Below are positions 1 to 9,352 of a stretch of DNA of 64,000 nucleotides, in pieces. Within the stretch, counting starts at the first letter, position 1, and every line of letters begins with the position of its first letter. The stretch is from Enterobacteriaceae bacterium LSJC7 (GTDB taxonomy: Bacteria; Pseudomonadota; Gammaproteobacteria; Enterobacterales; Enterobacteriaceae). Both the position numbers and the translations under genes were made by a program. The stretch covers positions 219,027 to 283,026 of the forward strand of contig AMFN01000005.1 of assembly GCA_000302695.1 (NCBI GenBank), written 5' to 3'. The notes under the pieces are model-generated. The model worked only from the letters and a program-made list of their open reading frames with translations. It had not been told where the DNA came from and searched no databases.

Positions 1-422
1 AGTAAGAGTTTTTTGGTCGATAAATCCTGGTCTGGAATCATCACCCGGGTGGTCACGTAGCCGGCATTAATATAATGGTCCTGGATGTTTGTGGACAGAA
101 CCTCAATACCTTTGACGCCCAGGCATTGCCCGGCAATGGTTGATTTTATTTTTTTAAGCCCGGCATCATTAAGGAAATCGTTTTCCAGCACCAGCTCATT
201 GAGCGTGATGCAATTTTCTTCCACCGGCAGCTCACTGCCCGTTAACGCCTTATTTTCCACGCTGGAATAGACGTCTTTTTTTACTACCCGGTTTTCCTGG
301 CGAGTGCTTTTATCAATATCGTCCTGCGCGCGGATAAATCGGTCTAAGTTAACCTCAGCCACGGCCTGAAAATGACAACCAAAGGCAAGACAAAGCACGA
401 GTAATTTTATTCTGCTATTCAT
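1..422 (-). CDS. Two-partner secretion outer-membrane transporter (TpsB, ShlB/FhaC/HecB family), partial
   Basis: Reading leftward from an ATG at 420-422, an open frame with no stop runs off the window edge (about 140 residues seen). The first 22 residues look like a Sec signal peptide ending near AVA. Residues about 60-140 resemble the first POTRA domain of ShlB/FhaC transporters, with the typical stretch GYVTTRVMIPDQDLS. In this family the POTRA domains bind the TPS domain of the partner exoprotein in the periplasm, and a 16-strand barrel exports it across the outer membrane. The barrel lies outside the window. It starts 61 bases after the stop of the exoprotein gene, on the same strand, so the two form a tpsA-tpsB unit. 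No strong Shine-Dalgarno sequence precedes the ATG. The family call is firm; the substrate pairing is inferred from adjacency. Confidence 0.85.
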   Translation of the reverse strand, partial: MNSRIKLLVLCLAFGCHFQAVAEVNLDRFIRAQDDIDKSTRQENRVVKKDVYSSVENKALTGSELPVEENCITLNELVLENDFLNDAGLKKIKSTIAGQCLGVKGIEVLSTNIQDHYINAGYVTTRVMIPDQDLSTKKLL

Positions 423-444
423 AGTGTGGTTTTCAGGGTTAAGA

Positions 445-469
445 AAAGCAGCAGCTACGCTGCTGCTTT
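445..469 (-). terminator. Terminator-like hairpin between tpsA and tpsB
   Basis: Eleven-base perfect arms (445-455 and 459-469) with a three-base loop, followed on the minus strand by a T-rich run (TTTTCTT). It lies just after the tpsA stop and before the tpsB start. It probably terminates part of the transcripts, so that more exoprotein than transporter is made. Readthrough is inferred. Confidence 0.7.
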
Positions 470-483
470 AGATTTAACAGTGA

Positions 484-3039
484 TTACAGACCGACGTAAG
501 TTCCGTTGCCGTTTACCGTCGTTGCATTCAGAGTCAGACCCTGCTTGCCGCCGAGATAGGCAGAAGAACCGGTGTTGGTGACAGTTCTACCTGTAACGTA
601 AGCCACACCCTGGGTGTACATGTTGCTGGAGTTATAGATAGTGCCGGTTGAACCAACGGTCAGCTTCGCATCACCTACCATGTCGTTGTAGTTGTAGACG
701 GCCGTTTTACCGTAAACATCAACTTCGTTGTTGGAGTAGATGGTGTTGCGGTTGTACAGAATGCCATCTGACTTAACCGTGACTTTCTGCTTGCCGTTGA
801 TCCAGCCGTAGTTGGTGAAGCTGGTGCCAAGGTTGATAGCCAGTTCACCGTCTGATGAGATGATGCCAGTGGCGTTGTTGTCGAGCAGGTTGCCGTTGCT
901 GGACATGTTCAGCGTTCTGACATCAATCCCCATGTTGCCGGAGCTATAGATGGTGGAGTAGTTGGTGGTTAAGGTGTTAGCTTTAATGCTGTTTTCACCT
1001 GCGCCGCCAATCAGCATGCTGCGGCTGCTGGAGATAGTGCCACTCACGTCCATATTCAGCGGACCTGCCTTCGCAACAATACGGCTTCTGTCGTTGTTCA
1101 CGCTGGCTGCCTTGATATTTACAGCGCCGCCGCCTACCAGACCGCCGTCCTGGTTTGGCATACCGAAGTACACGCCATACAGGCCACCAAAGTTGTCGCT
1201 GTTCTGGTTAGACAGCGCGCCCGTGGTGTTAACGGTGATATTGTTCTGCGCAACCATCAGCGCGGTGCTGTTGTTCACAGCGCCCGTTGCGATAATGCTG
1301 ATATCATTAGCCTGCATCAAACCAGCAGTGTTATTCACGCTGCCCGCTTTGATGTTCACCGCGCCTTCTTCAGACGAGTACGCACCGATACGGTTAGTAA
1401 TAGCACCGGACGTTTCAATGTTGATATCGCCCTTAGACGTGGTAGAGCCCTGGCTGTTGGTCATGGACGCAGCTTTGATAGACACGCCTTTCTCAGTCTG
1501 GATTTTACCGCTTGAGTTGTTAAGTGCCGCGGTGTTCAGAATGCTTGCCGTGCCTGAGCTGACAATCTGGCCACCGGAGTTGTTCAGCGTAGCAGCAGAG
1601 ATCTGGATACCGCCATCACCGGCGATAATACCCAGCGAGTCAGTGCTGTTGGTATCACCCGACTTGGTTGAACCGTTGTTGATGGTGGCTTTCGCCGCAT
1701 CAATCAACACGTGGCCCGTTGCCGCACGGATAAGACCGCCGGTATTGTTCACGGTACCGGTGCTGACCAGATCAACATCGCCCCAGGAATCAATCTGCCC
1801 TTTGTTGCTGTTGTTAACGCTGGTAGAAGAGGCCCCCACGTAATAGCCTTTAATCTGGCCATTACGGTTGTCGAGGGTGCCGGTCTGCAGTGCAACGATA
1901 CCCGCTTCAATACCTACGGTGTTGCCTTTACCGCTGTTAGTGAGGGTGGCGTTATTGGTGTTCAGCGCCAGCGTACCGGTTGCCGCAACTTTACCGTTGG
2001 TATTGTCGAGCGCACCGCTGCTAACGTAAAGATCAGCACCAGACATGATGTTGCCTGCGCGGGTGTTGGTAATGGCACCTTTGTTGGTGTCAATGCTGAT
2101 GGTCTTGTCGCTCAGGATCTTACCGGTCACGTTTTGCAGCGCGCCGTTGGTTTTTACGCTAACCGCGCCAGTAGAGGCAATTTGCGCGTTGCTGTTGATG
2201 AGCTGACCTTTGGTATCAATCTGGATACCGCCAGTACCCGCAGCCACGTTCCCCAGGTTACGCACACCTACACCGTTTTCGGTGCTGACCAGAGAAATAC
2301 GGTTAGCGTACATACCACCCAGTTTCGACACATCGATGCTGTAAGTGTTACGTGAACCAGAAGCCGTCACCGAACCCGTTACCTGGTTATTCATATTGAC
2401 GTAGTTATTACCGGCAATAATATCCAGCGACTGGCCAGAGGTATTAATATCGCCATTAACCACTACAGAACGCGCCATGATGGCGGTCGGTGAGTCAGAG
2501 GTTACACCTTCAGTGGTGATTATCCCTTTTTTCACGGAGAAGCCTTTCAGTTCACCGTTTTGCATATCCGGTGTACCGGTGGTCATCGTCACTTTATCTG
2601 TGTTGATAAAGCCACAGCCGGAACAGGAGATACCGTTCGGGTTAGCGATTATCAGGTGGGCTTTATCACCAGCCACTTCCATCATACCCGCAAGCGTTGA
2701 TTTGCTGGTGGAGGTGACTTCGTTAAGGATGACTTTTGCCGTGCCTGACGCCAGGTTGCTGTTACCAGCAATCTGGCCTGCCAGGGTGGTATTTACCCCA
2801 TTCTGGCTGTTGTTGAAGATAAGGCCTTCTTTACCCACATCCAGCTTGCTGTAGGTATTATGAGAAATACCGTTAGCATTAGCGCCATTAATATTAACAA
2901 CCGGTACGCCGTTTGCCGCGCCCACTGTGCCATTCGTCATCGTGACTGCGGCATTAGCCAGCATCGGAAGAGAAAGCAAAACAGATGCTGCGATAGGATT
3001 GAATTTGATTAAGCCGCGCTTAATTTGAGTCCTTTTCAT
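484..3039 (-). CDS. Two-partner secretion exoprotein, filamentous haemagglutinin type (TpsA)
   Basis: The product has 851 residues from the ATG at 3037-3039, which follows a good ribosome site (GAGGTGG). An in-frame GTG at 3111 would add 24 residues without a clear purpose. A Sec signal peptide of about 30 residues ends at ANA-A. The TPS domain follows (about residues 30-280), with the hallmark ANPNGI and the Cys pair in ISCSGCGF. The rest is a long beta-helix of short degenerate repeats of the type LNNSGGQI and LDNRNGQIKG. No C-terminal toxin, VENN motif, transmembrane or cell-wall anchor is visible, and the extended signal-peptide region common in large TpsA proteins is absent. It is short for the FhaB/HecA group, so a compact adhesin is more likely than a contact-dependent toxin. 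It is exported by the TpsB encoded next to it. Confidence 0.88.
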   Translation of the reverse strand: MKRTQIKRGLIKFNPIAASVLLSLPMLANAAVTMTNGTVGAANGVPVVNINGANANGISHNTYSKLDVGKEGLIFNNSQNGVNTTLAGQIAGNSNLASGTAKVILNEVTSTSKSTLAGMMEVAGDKAHLIIANPNGISCSGCGFINTDKVTMTTGTPDMQNGELKGFSVKKGIITTEGVTSDSPTAIMARSVVVNGDINTSGQSLDIIAGNNYVNMNNQVTGSVTASGSRNTYSIDVSKLGGMYANRISLVSTENGVGVRNLGNVAAGTGGIQIDTKGQLINSNAQIASTGAVSVKTNGALQNVTGKILSDKTISIDTNKGAITNTRAGNIMSGADLYVSSGALDNTNGKVAATGTLALNTNNATLTNSGKGNTVGIEAGIVALQTGTLDNRNGQIKGYYVGASSTSVNNSNKGQIDSWGDVDLVSTGTVNNTGGLIRAATGHVLIDAAKATINNGSTKSGDTNSTDSLGIIAGDGGIQISAATLNNSGGQIVSSGTASILNTAALNNSSGKIQTEKGVSIKAASMTNSQGSTTSKGDINIETSGAITNRIGAYSSEEGAVNIKAGSVNNTAGLMQANDISIIATGAVNNSTALMVAQNNITVNTTGALSNQNSDNFGGLYGVYFGMPNQDGGLVGGGAVNIKAASVNNDRSRIVAKAGPLNMDVSGTISSSRSMLIGGAGENSIKANTLTTNYSTIYSSGNMGIDVRTLNMSSNGNLLDNNATGIISSDGELAINLGTSFTNYGWINGKQKVTVKSDGILYNRNTIYSNNEVDVYGKTAVYNYNDMVGDAKLTVGSTGTIYNSSNMYTQGVAYVTGRTVTNTGSSAYLGGKQGLTLNATTVNGNGTYVGL

Positions 3040-3967
3040 TTCCACCTCTAGTGATGTTTTATTACTCGACACTTCATTTACATCAGTTTTCACAAGGCGT
3101 TTAAAACCCACCTGTGACGACTAATATTTCTAAAAGTGATAAATCCCTATTGAAACCCCGCCGCTTCTGGCACAGATTTTAAACACAGCCATTACCAGGC
3201 ATAGCCTGATAACCCGGCATCTTAATGCAGATTTAGTCAACAGCAATATTTGCGTTTGTCACGCCTGAAAATAGTTTCAAGCAAACAGCAGTAACCCGAG
3301 CACAACGCCAGAAGACGGCGGCTTAGTTTTCAGTTAACAATAAAGGACTCAGGAAAGAAGGGTATTAGAGAGAAAAACACTCCCTGTTATCCTTTATTCC
3401 GTTACGTCGCGAAGGAAATAGTGCCTTTACGTCCTGAAAGGCAAAAGCAACTCTACCCAGACCGCATTAATATGCATGCCTTTTCACTTTAAAATAATAA
3501 TATGTGTAATGCCATGGTTATCAGAAAAATAAGCATAGGCTGAGCTGCGCATTTTCTGGTTTAGCGCCTGCTGCTATCTCTGCATTAAGATAAATTTTTA
3601 ATTAAGTATCACCACGATAATAATCACACATTCCCGCCAAGTCCACCTCCAAACAAAAAATTCATCAGGATGGCTAAAGGGCTGGTGTTATAGAGTAATA
3701 TTTTTATTAGAACCTACCTGGCTTCCTTCTGCTTCCCCATCAGAACAATATGATAAACATTAAAAATAAAATAACCGTCAGTAAAAAGGCTTTAAAAAAA
3801 CAAACACCGTCAACCGTAAGGAAAAAACCTGAAAACAGCAACAAAAACCAACACCAAATAAATTAACAAAACAATAAACCAGGAAAAATCGCAATAAAGA
3901 CAAAATTCGCCTGGTTAAGATAAACACCGCCGCCATAAGCAACATTAACCATTAGGAGGGTGACACG

Positions 3968-4045
3968 ATGAAAAGACGTGGTCGCTCCCTGGCAGGACTC
4001 GCCTTTTCCCCTACGGAAATAGACAAAAATCATTTATTTTATTAG
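3968..4045 (+). CDS. Possible small protein, 25 residues
   Basis: An ATG preceded by a near-perfect ribosome site (AGGAGG, eight bases upstream) opens a 25-codon frame ending in TAG. The peptide starts MKRRGRSLAGL and ends NHLFY; it is basic at the N-terminus and has no clear membrane segment. The second half overlaps an 8-base inverted repeat (4014-4021 and 4056-4063). Besides the strong ribosome site, nothing proves it is translated. It could be a leader peptide or a chance frame in AT-rich DNA. Confidence 0.3.
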   Translation: MKRRGRSLAGLAFSPTEIDKNHLFY

Positions 4046-4613
4046 TCAGAAAAGGTATTTCCGCCCTCTTGCCGGCGCAGGGGCTAAAAACATATCGCCG
4101 GGATCGGAAAATTAATCAACGCAGCGGGACAGTTAACCGCAAAATTACGCGTTAAGGGATGATGATATCTCGCCGTTAAACCGTCGCCGCCGCGCGCAAA
4201 AGCACAATGCGGGTCGGTGGGTAATTGCCCCCTTTCGTTAAGAATTTTCATAAAAATTTAAATGAAGTTTTAATAAAAACACAACGAGACAGCACTGGAT
4301 TAACACCGCACTGGCATAGTTCAATCACTCATCAAAAGAGCAGCAATACACATTAGAGATGCGTGTTACCACCCACCATTATCTTCATCCGTAAGCGTGA
4401 CAGCATTCCAGTAATCAATGCCGGTACTGTAAAACCAGCACGAGATACAGGCAGCGACAATCAAGGAAACCGCTCCTCTATCTGAACCCTGTAAATGGGA
4501 TTGCCTCCGGCTTTATAAGCACCACTGAGAGTACCTGTCTGAAAACACAGGCGCCATTAAACCAATAACGCCGCCTGGCTACTATATGTGTGCGGCGATG
4601 CCTGTCTGATAAT

Positions 4614-4647
4614 GCCGGACGCACGCCTGATACCGGCCTCGTCCGGC
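4614..4647. repeat. REP-like inverted repeat downstream of the hydrolase gene
   Basis: Eight-base arms GCCGGACG (4614-4621) and CGTCCGGC (4640-4647) separated by 18 bases, ten bases beyond the stop of the leftward hydrolase gene. The sequence resembles enterobacterial REP elements, which act as transcript 3' ends. No T-run follows, so intrinsic termination is doubtful. Confidence 0.5.
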
Positions 4648-4657
4648 CCGCCAGACA

Positions 4658-5698
4658 TTACAGTGTGCTACCAAAGAATGTCGTCAGCTTGTTCGTTACC
4701 AGGTCAACGTAGCGCGCTACCCAATAAGTCTCGATATGCGTGGCGTTATCAATAAGAAACAACTCCTTATTGCGCGTGCCAGTGGCCTTTTTAAAGGCGC
4801 TTTCGGTCATGTAGCGCGAGTCGGCTTTAGTGCCAGCCATCATCAGCAACGGTTGATTGATAAGCGCCATATTGCTTTGCGCATCAAAGCGCATTAACGC
4901 CAGCAGGCTACTGGTGGTATAGCGAAACGTGGCGTTCGGGTGGGCGTGGGTTTTGCCGTAATATTCGTAGCCCTGGCGATAAAGCGCAAACGGCAGTTTC
5001 GCGATTTGCGCCTCGCTGGGCGTCGCGTCAGCGGAATAACTCACCTCGCCGGTTGTTACCTCCCGAATGCGCGCCTGCGTGGCCTGCGCCAGACGCTGCT
5101 GGACGGTGGCAAGCTCGCTGTCCTGGAAACCATTGCGCCGCACCAGGCCTGAGTCAAACATACTGAGCGTAGCCAGCGCCTTAAAGCGCTTATCGGTCTG
5201 TACCGCCTGGAGTGAATATCCCCCGCCGCCGCAAATGCCGAGCAGCCCAATGCGGGCAGCATCCACACCGGGATACTGGCTCAGGTAATCTGCCATACCG
5301 TGAATATCTTCAATGCGGTTTGCCGGTTTATCAACGTTTCTGGGCATGCCGCCGCTGGCCCCCTGGTAAGCGGCATCCGCGCTAATGGTGATATAGCCAT
5401 CCTCGGCAAGGCGCTGGGCGTAAAGCCCGGCCACCTGCTCTTTTACGCCACCGTTAGGGTGTGCCACAACAATGGCAGGATACTGTTTCGTCGGGTCATA
5501 ATTTGCCGGCGTATAGATATTTGCAGCAATCTGAATGCCGTTGAGATCGTATTTTACCTGGTGGATATTAACCCTGCCTGGCACATTAGCGGTGATTGCA
5601 CCGTCGTAGGCTAGGGTGAACGGGTTTTGCCGGTAATCGGCGGCAAGGGCTGGGGTGATGCCCGTCAGCAGCAGGGCCGCTAGCAATGTGAATTTCAT
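4658..5698 (-). CDS. Exported alpha/beta hydrolase, dienelactone-hydrolase-like
   Basis: The product has 346 residues from the ATG at 5696-5698, which has a GGGAG ribosome site; an upstream ATG at 5719 lacks one. The N-terminus is a Sec signal peptide ending TPALA-A, so the enzyme should act in the periplasm. The nucleophile elbow is GICGGGG (G-x-C-x-G), so the nucleophile is probably cysteine, as in dienelactone hydrolases. The likely acid is the Asp in GTKADSRY and the likely base the His in NATHIE near the C-terminus. The substrate is unknown. The gene is divergent from the two-component system starting at 5923 and shares its 224-base control region, which carries several TGTCAGC elements, so it may be under the same control. 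Confidence 0.75.
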   Translation of the reverse strand: MKFTLLAALLLTGITPALAADYRQNPFTLAYDGAITANVPGRVNIHQVKYDLNGIQIAANIYTPANYDPTKQYPAIVVAHPNGGVKEQVAGLYAQRLAEDGYITISADAAYQGASGGMPRNVDKPANRIEDIHGMADYLSQYPGVDAARIGLLGICGGGGYSLQAVQTDKRFKALATLSMFDSGLVRRNGFQDSELATVQQRLAQATQARIREVTTGEVSYSADATPSEAQIAKLPFALYRQGYEYYGKTHAHPNATFRYTTSSLLALMRFDAQSNMALINQPLLMMAGTKADSRYMTESAFKKATGTRNKELFLIDNATHIETYWVARYVDLVTNKLTTFFGSTL

Positions 5699-5822
5699 GA
5701 GTCTCTCCCTGATGTGCACCTGTCTGGTGCGAGTGCGATATAAGTCACATCAGAGTAGAGAGCCTCACCTGTCAGCATCGTGACGAAAGCATAACAATAC
5801 TGTCAGCTTGCAATGTGCTTTG

Positions 5823-5850
5823 CTGACAAAAATGTCAGCAAATTGTCAGC
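5823..5850 (+). promoter_or_regulatory. Composite CusR-like operator, site 1 (upstream of the response regulator)
   Basis: CTGACAA-AAA-TGTCAGC at 5823-5839 is an inverted repeat close to the known CusR/CopR box (TGACAA-N2-TTGTCA). A third half-site, TGTCAGC, starts at 5844, exactly 21 bases from the site start. Two more TGTCAGC copies lie at 5770-5776 and 5801-5807. The same layout is found at 8058 and 11763. Binding by the adjacent regulator is inferred. Confidence 0.65.
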
Positions 5851-5922
5851 CAGGTGTCGGGGGCAAAGCCCTATTATCGTCAGTCACGATCGGCAATAAA
5901 AACGCGTAATGAGGAAAACACG

Positions 5923-6603
5923 ATGAGACTACTGCTGGTGGAAGATGAAGAAAAAACCTCAACCTATCTTAGCCGGGCACTGGGCGAGTCAGGGTTTAAG
6001 GTGGATGTTTCGCCAGACGGTGTCGAAGGCCTGCATTACGCGCTGGAAATTGACTACGACGCCATCATTCTCGACGTGATGCTGCCGGGCATGGACGGCT
6101 ACCGGGTGCTGGAAGGCTTGCGCGCCAGCAAGCAAACGCCGGTGTTAATGCTGTCGGCCCGTGGCGCGGTGGATGAGCGCGTTAAAGGGCTGCGTCTTGG
6201 TGCTGATGATTATCTTCCCAAACCGTTTTCACTCATTGAGCTTGTGGCACGTATCCAGGCGCTGGTACGCCGACGTAGCAGCGATGGGGCAGATATCACG
6301 CAGCTCCATATTCACGACCTGCACCTTGACCTGCTGGCCAGGCGCGTATTTCGCGCCGGCACCCGGCTGGAACTGACCGCCAAAGAGTTTTCTCTGCTGA
6401 GTCTGCTGGCCCGTCACCAGGGCGAGATCTTGTCGAAAATGATGATAGCCGAGCAGGTGTGGGATATGAATTTTGACAGCGATGCCAACGTGGTAGAGGT
6501 CGCCATTAAACGCCTGCGGGCCAAAGTTGATACGCCGTTTGCCGCAAAACTGCTGCACACGGTGCGCGGCATGGGATATGTGCTTGAAGCGAGGGCGGAT
6601 TGA
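5923..6603 (+). CDS. OmpR-family response regulator, CusR/CopR/HprR type
   Basis: The product has 226 residues from the ATG at 5923, chosen for its GAGGAAAA ribosome site and because the receiver domain begins at once (MRLLLVEDE). Receiver domain: acidic pocket E7-D8-E9, phosphoacceptor Asp51 in [11 protein letters not shown], conserved Lys100 in LPKPF. A winged-helix DNA-binding domain follows from about residue 125, with the motif LTAKEFSLL and the C-terminal VRGMGYVLE typical of CusR, CopR, PcoR and HprR. The kinase gene begins on the next base after its stop, so the two are one translational unit. CusR-like boxes in its own upstream region suggest autoregulation. The signal could be a metal or, as for HprSR, reactive oxygen or chlorine; no metal-efflux genes lie nearby. 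Confidence 0.93.
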   Translation: MRLLLVEDEEKTSTYLSRALGESGFKVDVSPDGVEGLHYALEIDYDAIILDVMLPGMDGYRVLEGLRASKQTPVLMLSARGAVDERVKGLRLGADDYLPKPFSLIELVARIQALVRRRSSDGADITQLHIHDLHLDLLARRVFRAGTRLELTAKEFSLLSLLARHQGEILSKMMIAEQVWDMNFDSDANVVEVAIKRLRAKVDTPFAAKLLHTVRGMGYVLEARAD

Positions 6604-8061
6604 GTGAAAGAAAAAAGCCTGCCTGAACGCTCCATCTCAACGCACCTGGCGCTGATGTTTGCGCTATCTGCCCTGCTGATTGTCTCAGCGATTGGCGTGC
6701 TGATGCGCACCTCGCTGTATGACTCGCTGCAAAAACAGATGCACAACGAACTGCTGTTTCGCGAATCACTGATGAGCCCGTGGATAACGGCACGCACCTC
6801 TGCACACGGCTGGTCAACGCTTGCCAACAAGTTCACCGTGCTGGCCAACTCTGAAGGCGAGCGCGTGCGCTACTGGATAGTCAGCGACAACCCCGTTTTT
6901 AACGTAGGCGGCGCACCGCCCGTCGGTGTGCAGTGGTCGGTGTTACACGAGGGCTTTAATAAAATGCCCGGTGCGACAAAAGATGCCTGCCCGCTTTATA
7001 TTTTAGTGAAAACCATACCCGCCAACGGCGCACGGCCCGCGCTGCGCTATATTGTCGCCATTGACTCCACGCCCTATATGAGCACGCTCGAAACCTTCAC
7101 CCACCGGCTGCTGCTCGTTGCCGCGTTTGGCGTGCTTCTCGCCGCCCTGCTGGGCTACCTGGTCTCACGCATTGGCCTGCGCCCGGTTGGTGCGCTCGGC
7201 AAACAGGCACAACAGCTGGCGCCAGGCTGCCACGATCAACGCCTGGACACCGCCGCACTGCCTGAAGAACTGCAACAGCTGGCTCACTCCTTTAACGGCG
7301 TGCTGGAACGCCAGGAAATCGCCTGGCGGCAGCTTGAAAGTTTTAACGCCGATGTCGCCCACGAGCTGCGTACCCCGCTGACTAACCTGATTGGTCAGAC
7401 GCAGCTGGGGCTTGCCCGCAGGCGCTCTCATGAGGAGCTTGAAGAACTGTTAGGCTCAAACCTTGAAGAGCTTGAGCGCATGACCTCCATCGTCAATGAC
7501 ATGCTGTTCCTCTCTCACGCCCACGCAGGTGAACATGCCTCACAGCTCACGCAGGTGTCGCTGCGTAAAGAAACCCTGAAAACGGCGGAATACGTTGAGC
7601 CTTCGTTTGCTGAAAAGCAGTTGAGACTTGAAGTGACCGGCGATGTGCTCGTCCATATTGACCGGCGTTTATTCCACCGCTCGCTCGCCAATCTGCTGGA
7701 AAACAGCGCCCGACATTCACCGGCGCAAAGTACCGTGACCGTGCAACTGAGCGAACACAATCGCCAGGCTCGCGTGGCAGTCTCCAACCCCGGCGAACCA
7801 ATTGCGCCTGCCCATTTGCACCGCCTGTTTGAGCGCTTTTATCGCGTGGACTCTTCCCGCGCCAGAAGCGATACCCATCATGGCCTGGGCTTGTCGATTG
7901 TGCGGGCTGTGGCAATCATGCACCAGGGCGATGTTTTTGCGCACAGCGAAGGGGGCATTAATACCTTTGGACTAACGTTTGCACTGCACCCTGACCCCAC
8001 GCCATCACAGGGCAGCGTTGCGCGCCCTGAGAGCGAAGCGAGCATTACCTTATCTACCTGA
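6604..8061 (+). CDS. Heavy-metal-sensor-type histidine kinase
   Basis: The product has 485 residues from a GTG that directly abuts the response-regulator stop. Order: transmembrane helix about 13-33, a periplasmic sensor domain of about 130 residues, second helix about 164-188, HAMP, then the catalytic core. The H-box is FNADVAHELRTPL with phospho-acceptor His253; the N-box is NLLENSARHSP; the G-box is HHGLGLSIV. This is the CusS/HprS architecture. The periplasmic part has a single Cys (in KDACPLY) and few His, unlike the Ag/Cu-binding site of CusS, which argues against a plain copper sensor. It phosphorylates the regulator encoded immediately upstream. The ligand cannot be read from the sequence. 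Confidence 0.92.
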   Translation: MKEKSLPERSISTHLALMFALSALLIVSAIGVLMRTSLYDSLQKQMHNELLFRESLMSPWITARTSAHGWSTLANKFTVLANSEGERVRYWIVSDNPVFNVGGAPPVGVQWSVLHEGFNKMPGATKDACPLYILVKTIPANGARPALRYIVAIDSTPYMSTLETFTHRLLLVAAFGVLLAALLGYLVSRIGLRPVGALGKQAQQLAPGCHDQRLDTAALPEELQQLAHSFNGVLERQEIAWRQLESFNADVAHELRTPLTNLIGQTQLGLARRRSHEELEELLGSNLEELERMTSIVNDMLFLSHAHAGEHASQLTQVSLRKETLKTAEYVEPSFAEKQLRLEVTGDVLVHIDRRLFHRSLANLLENSARHSPAQSTVTVQLSEHNRQARVAVSNPGEPIAPAHLHRLFERFYRVDSSRARSDTHHGLGLSIVRAVAIMHQGDVFAHSEGGINTFGLTFALHPDPTPSQGSVARPESEASITLST

Positions 8062-8085
8062 CAACATTGTCAGGCAAGCGTCAGC
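8058..8085 (+). promoter_or_regulatory. Composite CusR-like operator, site 2 (upstream of cupin-CMD pair)
   Basis: CTGACAA-CAT-TGTCAGG at 8058-8074, followed by CGTCAGC at 8079, again 21 bases from the site start. It begins within the last codons of the kinase gene and ends about 70 bases before the cupin start. It therefore looks like an internal promoter for the next two genes, controlled by the adjacent response regulator. Confidence 0.65.
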
Positions 8086-8154
8086 CTGGCGACATGCGGC
8101 TGGCGCTAAAATCCCCGCATGCCCTTCATTTCATTTACCAAAAGGACGCCTTGC

Positions 8155-8628
8155 ATGACGGGAAAAACACCTTACCTCTCACTGTTGCTGACGCTGTGCG
8201 CATTTTCTGCCTGGTCGCAGGACGCGCAAGTAAAAATCACCTCAGCAGATAACCAGCGCGCCGTTTACGGCGCACCAGAGAATTTCACCGGCCAGGTCCA
8301 GGTGACGCCGCTGTTCCCGGCCGGGCCAGATATTAATGCCTCCGGCGGCTATGTCACCTTTGCACCCGGCGCGCGCTCGGCCTGGCACACCCATCCGGCG
8401 GGCCAGCGGCTGATAGTGACCGCAGGCGTGGGCCTGACGCAAGAAGAAGGCCAGCCGGTACAGGTTATTCGCGTGGGCGATGTGGTGTCATGCCCGCCTG
8501 GCGTAAAACACTGGCACGGTGCCGCGCCCGACAGTGCCATGACGCACCTGGCGATAACCGGTGCGGTAGATGGCAAAAATGTGCAATGGATGGAGAAAGT
8601 GACGGATGAGCAATATGCTGCGCGTTAA
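8155..8628 (+). CDS. Exported small cupin-domain protein
   Basis: The product has 157 residues from the ATG at 8155 (ribosome site AAAGGA); an upstream ATG at 8119 lacks a site and would spoil the signal peptide. The Sec signal ends near AWSQ-D, so the protein is periplasmic. The single cupin barrel has both metal-binding motifs: motif 1 [14 protein letters not shown] and motif 2 [16 protein letters not shown], giving three His ligands, with Gln in place of the usual Glu. This is the short cupin group that includes bacterial (R)-mandelonitrile-lyase-like proteins; the reaction here is unknown. The following CMD gene overlaps its end by 23 bases, so the two are translated together. The C-terminal half of the fusion gene at 10564 is its paralogue. 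Confidence 0.83.
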   Translation: MTGKTPYLSLLLTLCAFSAWSQDAQVKITSADNQRAVYGAPENFTGQVQVTPLFPAGPDINASGGYVTFAPGARSAWHTHPAGQRLIVTAGVGLTQEEGQPVQVIRVGDVVSCPPGVKHWHGAAPDSAMTHLAITGAVDGKNVQWMEKVTDEQYAAR

Positions 8629-9352
8629 CCCATTCGCACTCGCAGCGCTGTTACTGGTGTTAAGCAGCGGCCTGACGGCAACCGCAGCACAAATGCCAGC
8701 GCCGCAGGCGGTGTCCGACACGCTGTCAGCGCGCCAGCAGGCTATCCCTCTGATTGCCGCACGAATGGCAACCAGCCAGATGGAGAGGCTCAACGCCGCG
8801 CTAAACCAGGGGCTGGACGCCGGGCTGACGGTCAATGAAAACAAAGAAATTCTGGTGCAGCTCTATGCCTACACCGGTTTCCCGCGCAGCCTCAACGCAC
8901 TCAGCGAACTGATGAAGGTACTTGAGGCGCGTCAACAACGCGGCATCACCGACGTCATGGGCAACGCGCCAGAAAGTCCGGTTCCGGTCGGTGAGGAGCT
9001 GCGACGCACAGGCACTGCCAACCAGACCAAAATCTCCGGCGCGCCAGTACAGGGGCCGCTGTTCGACTTTGCCCCGCAGATTAATCAGTTCCTGCAAACG
9101 CACCTGTTCGGCGATATTTTTGCCCGCGATAACCTCGACTGGCAAAGCCGCGAACTGGCAACCGTCGGGGCGCTTGCCGCCACGCCGGGCGTGGAAGCTC
9201 AGCTGCTGTCACATACGCGCGCCAGTATGCGAGTCGGGCTGACCGTCGAGCAGTTGCGTGAGGTCGCTCAGGTGTTGCACACGCACGGCGAAGAGGAAGC
9301 CGCCACGCGCGTGGAGCAGGCGCTGGAGCAAATGCTGACCGGCACAAAGTAA
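8606..9352 (+). CDS. Exported carboxymuconolactone-decarboxylase-like (CMD) protein
   Basis: The product has 248 residues and overlaps the cupin gene by 23 bases. The N-terminus has a signal peptide (from the second Met, 8615, it reads [18 protein letters not shown] and ends ATAAQ). Two CMD-type helical segments follow: about residues 45-105 with [17 protein letters not shown], and about 175-240 with [15 protein letters not shown]. The CxxC pair that makes AhpD a peroxidase reductase is absent, so a redox role like AhpD is unlikely. Pairing of a CMD protein with a cupin recurs in the cytoplasmic fusion encoded at 10564, so the two domains probably act on the same substrate. That substrate is not known. 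Confidence 0.83.
   Translation: MSNMLRVNPFALAALLLVLSSGLTATAAQMPAPQAVSDTLSARQQAIPLIAARMATSQMERLNAALNQGLDAGLTVNENKEILVQLYAYTGFPRSLNALSELMKVLEARQQRGITDVMGNAPESPVPVGEELRRTGTANQTKISGAPVQGPLFDFAPQINQFLQTHLFGDIFARDNLDWQSRELATVGALAATPGVEAQLLSHTRASMRVGLTVEQLREVAQVLHTHGEEEAATRVEQALEQMLTGTK

Larger units (their letters stand above)
3040..4657. other. Long AT-rich intergenic leader upstream of the tps pair
   Basis: About 1.6 kb with no open frame of 60 or more codons on either strand. Much of 3440-4340 is visibly richer in A and T than its neighbours, as is common for H-NS-bound promoter regions of surface adhesins. It should contain the promoter of tpsA, read leftward. The only coding candidate seen is the 25-codon frame at 3968-4045. 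An inverted repeat lies at the right end (4614-4647). Confidence 0.5.

Noticed and set aside
962-1843. Long plus-strand open frames opposite tpsA (also 1711-2355 and 2477-2854)
   Set aside because: They are shadows of the repetitive exoprotein gene, with odd composition and no ribosome sites.
1-3111. Contact-dependent inhibition (CdiBAI) locus
   Set aside because: The exoprotein has no VENN motif, toxin tail or immunity gene, and the order is A then B, not B then A.
5923-8061. Copper/silver resistance system (cus/pco)
   Set aside because: Only the regulators resemble it; no efflux or copper-binding genes are present and the sensor lacks a His/Cys-rich site.
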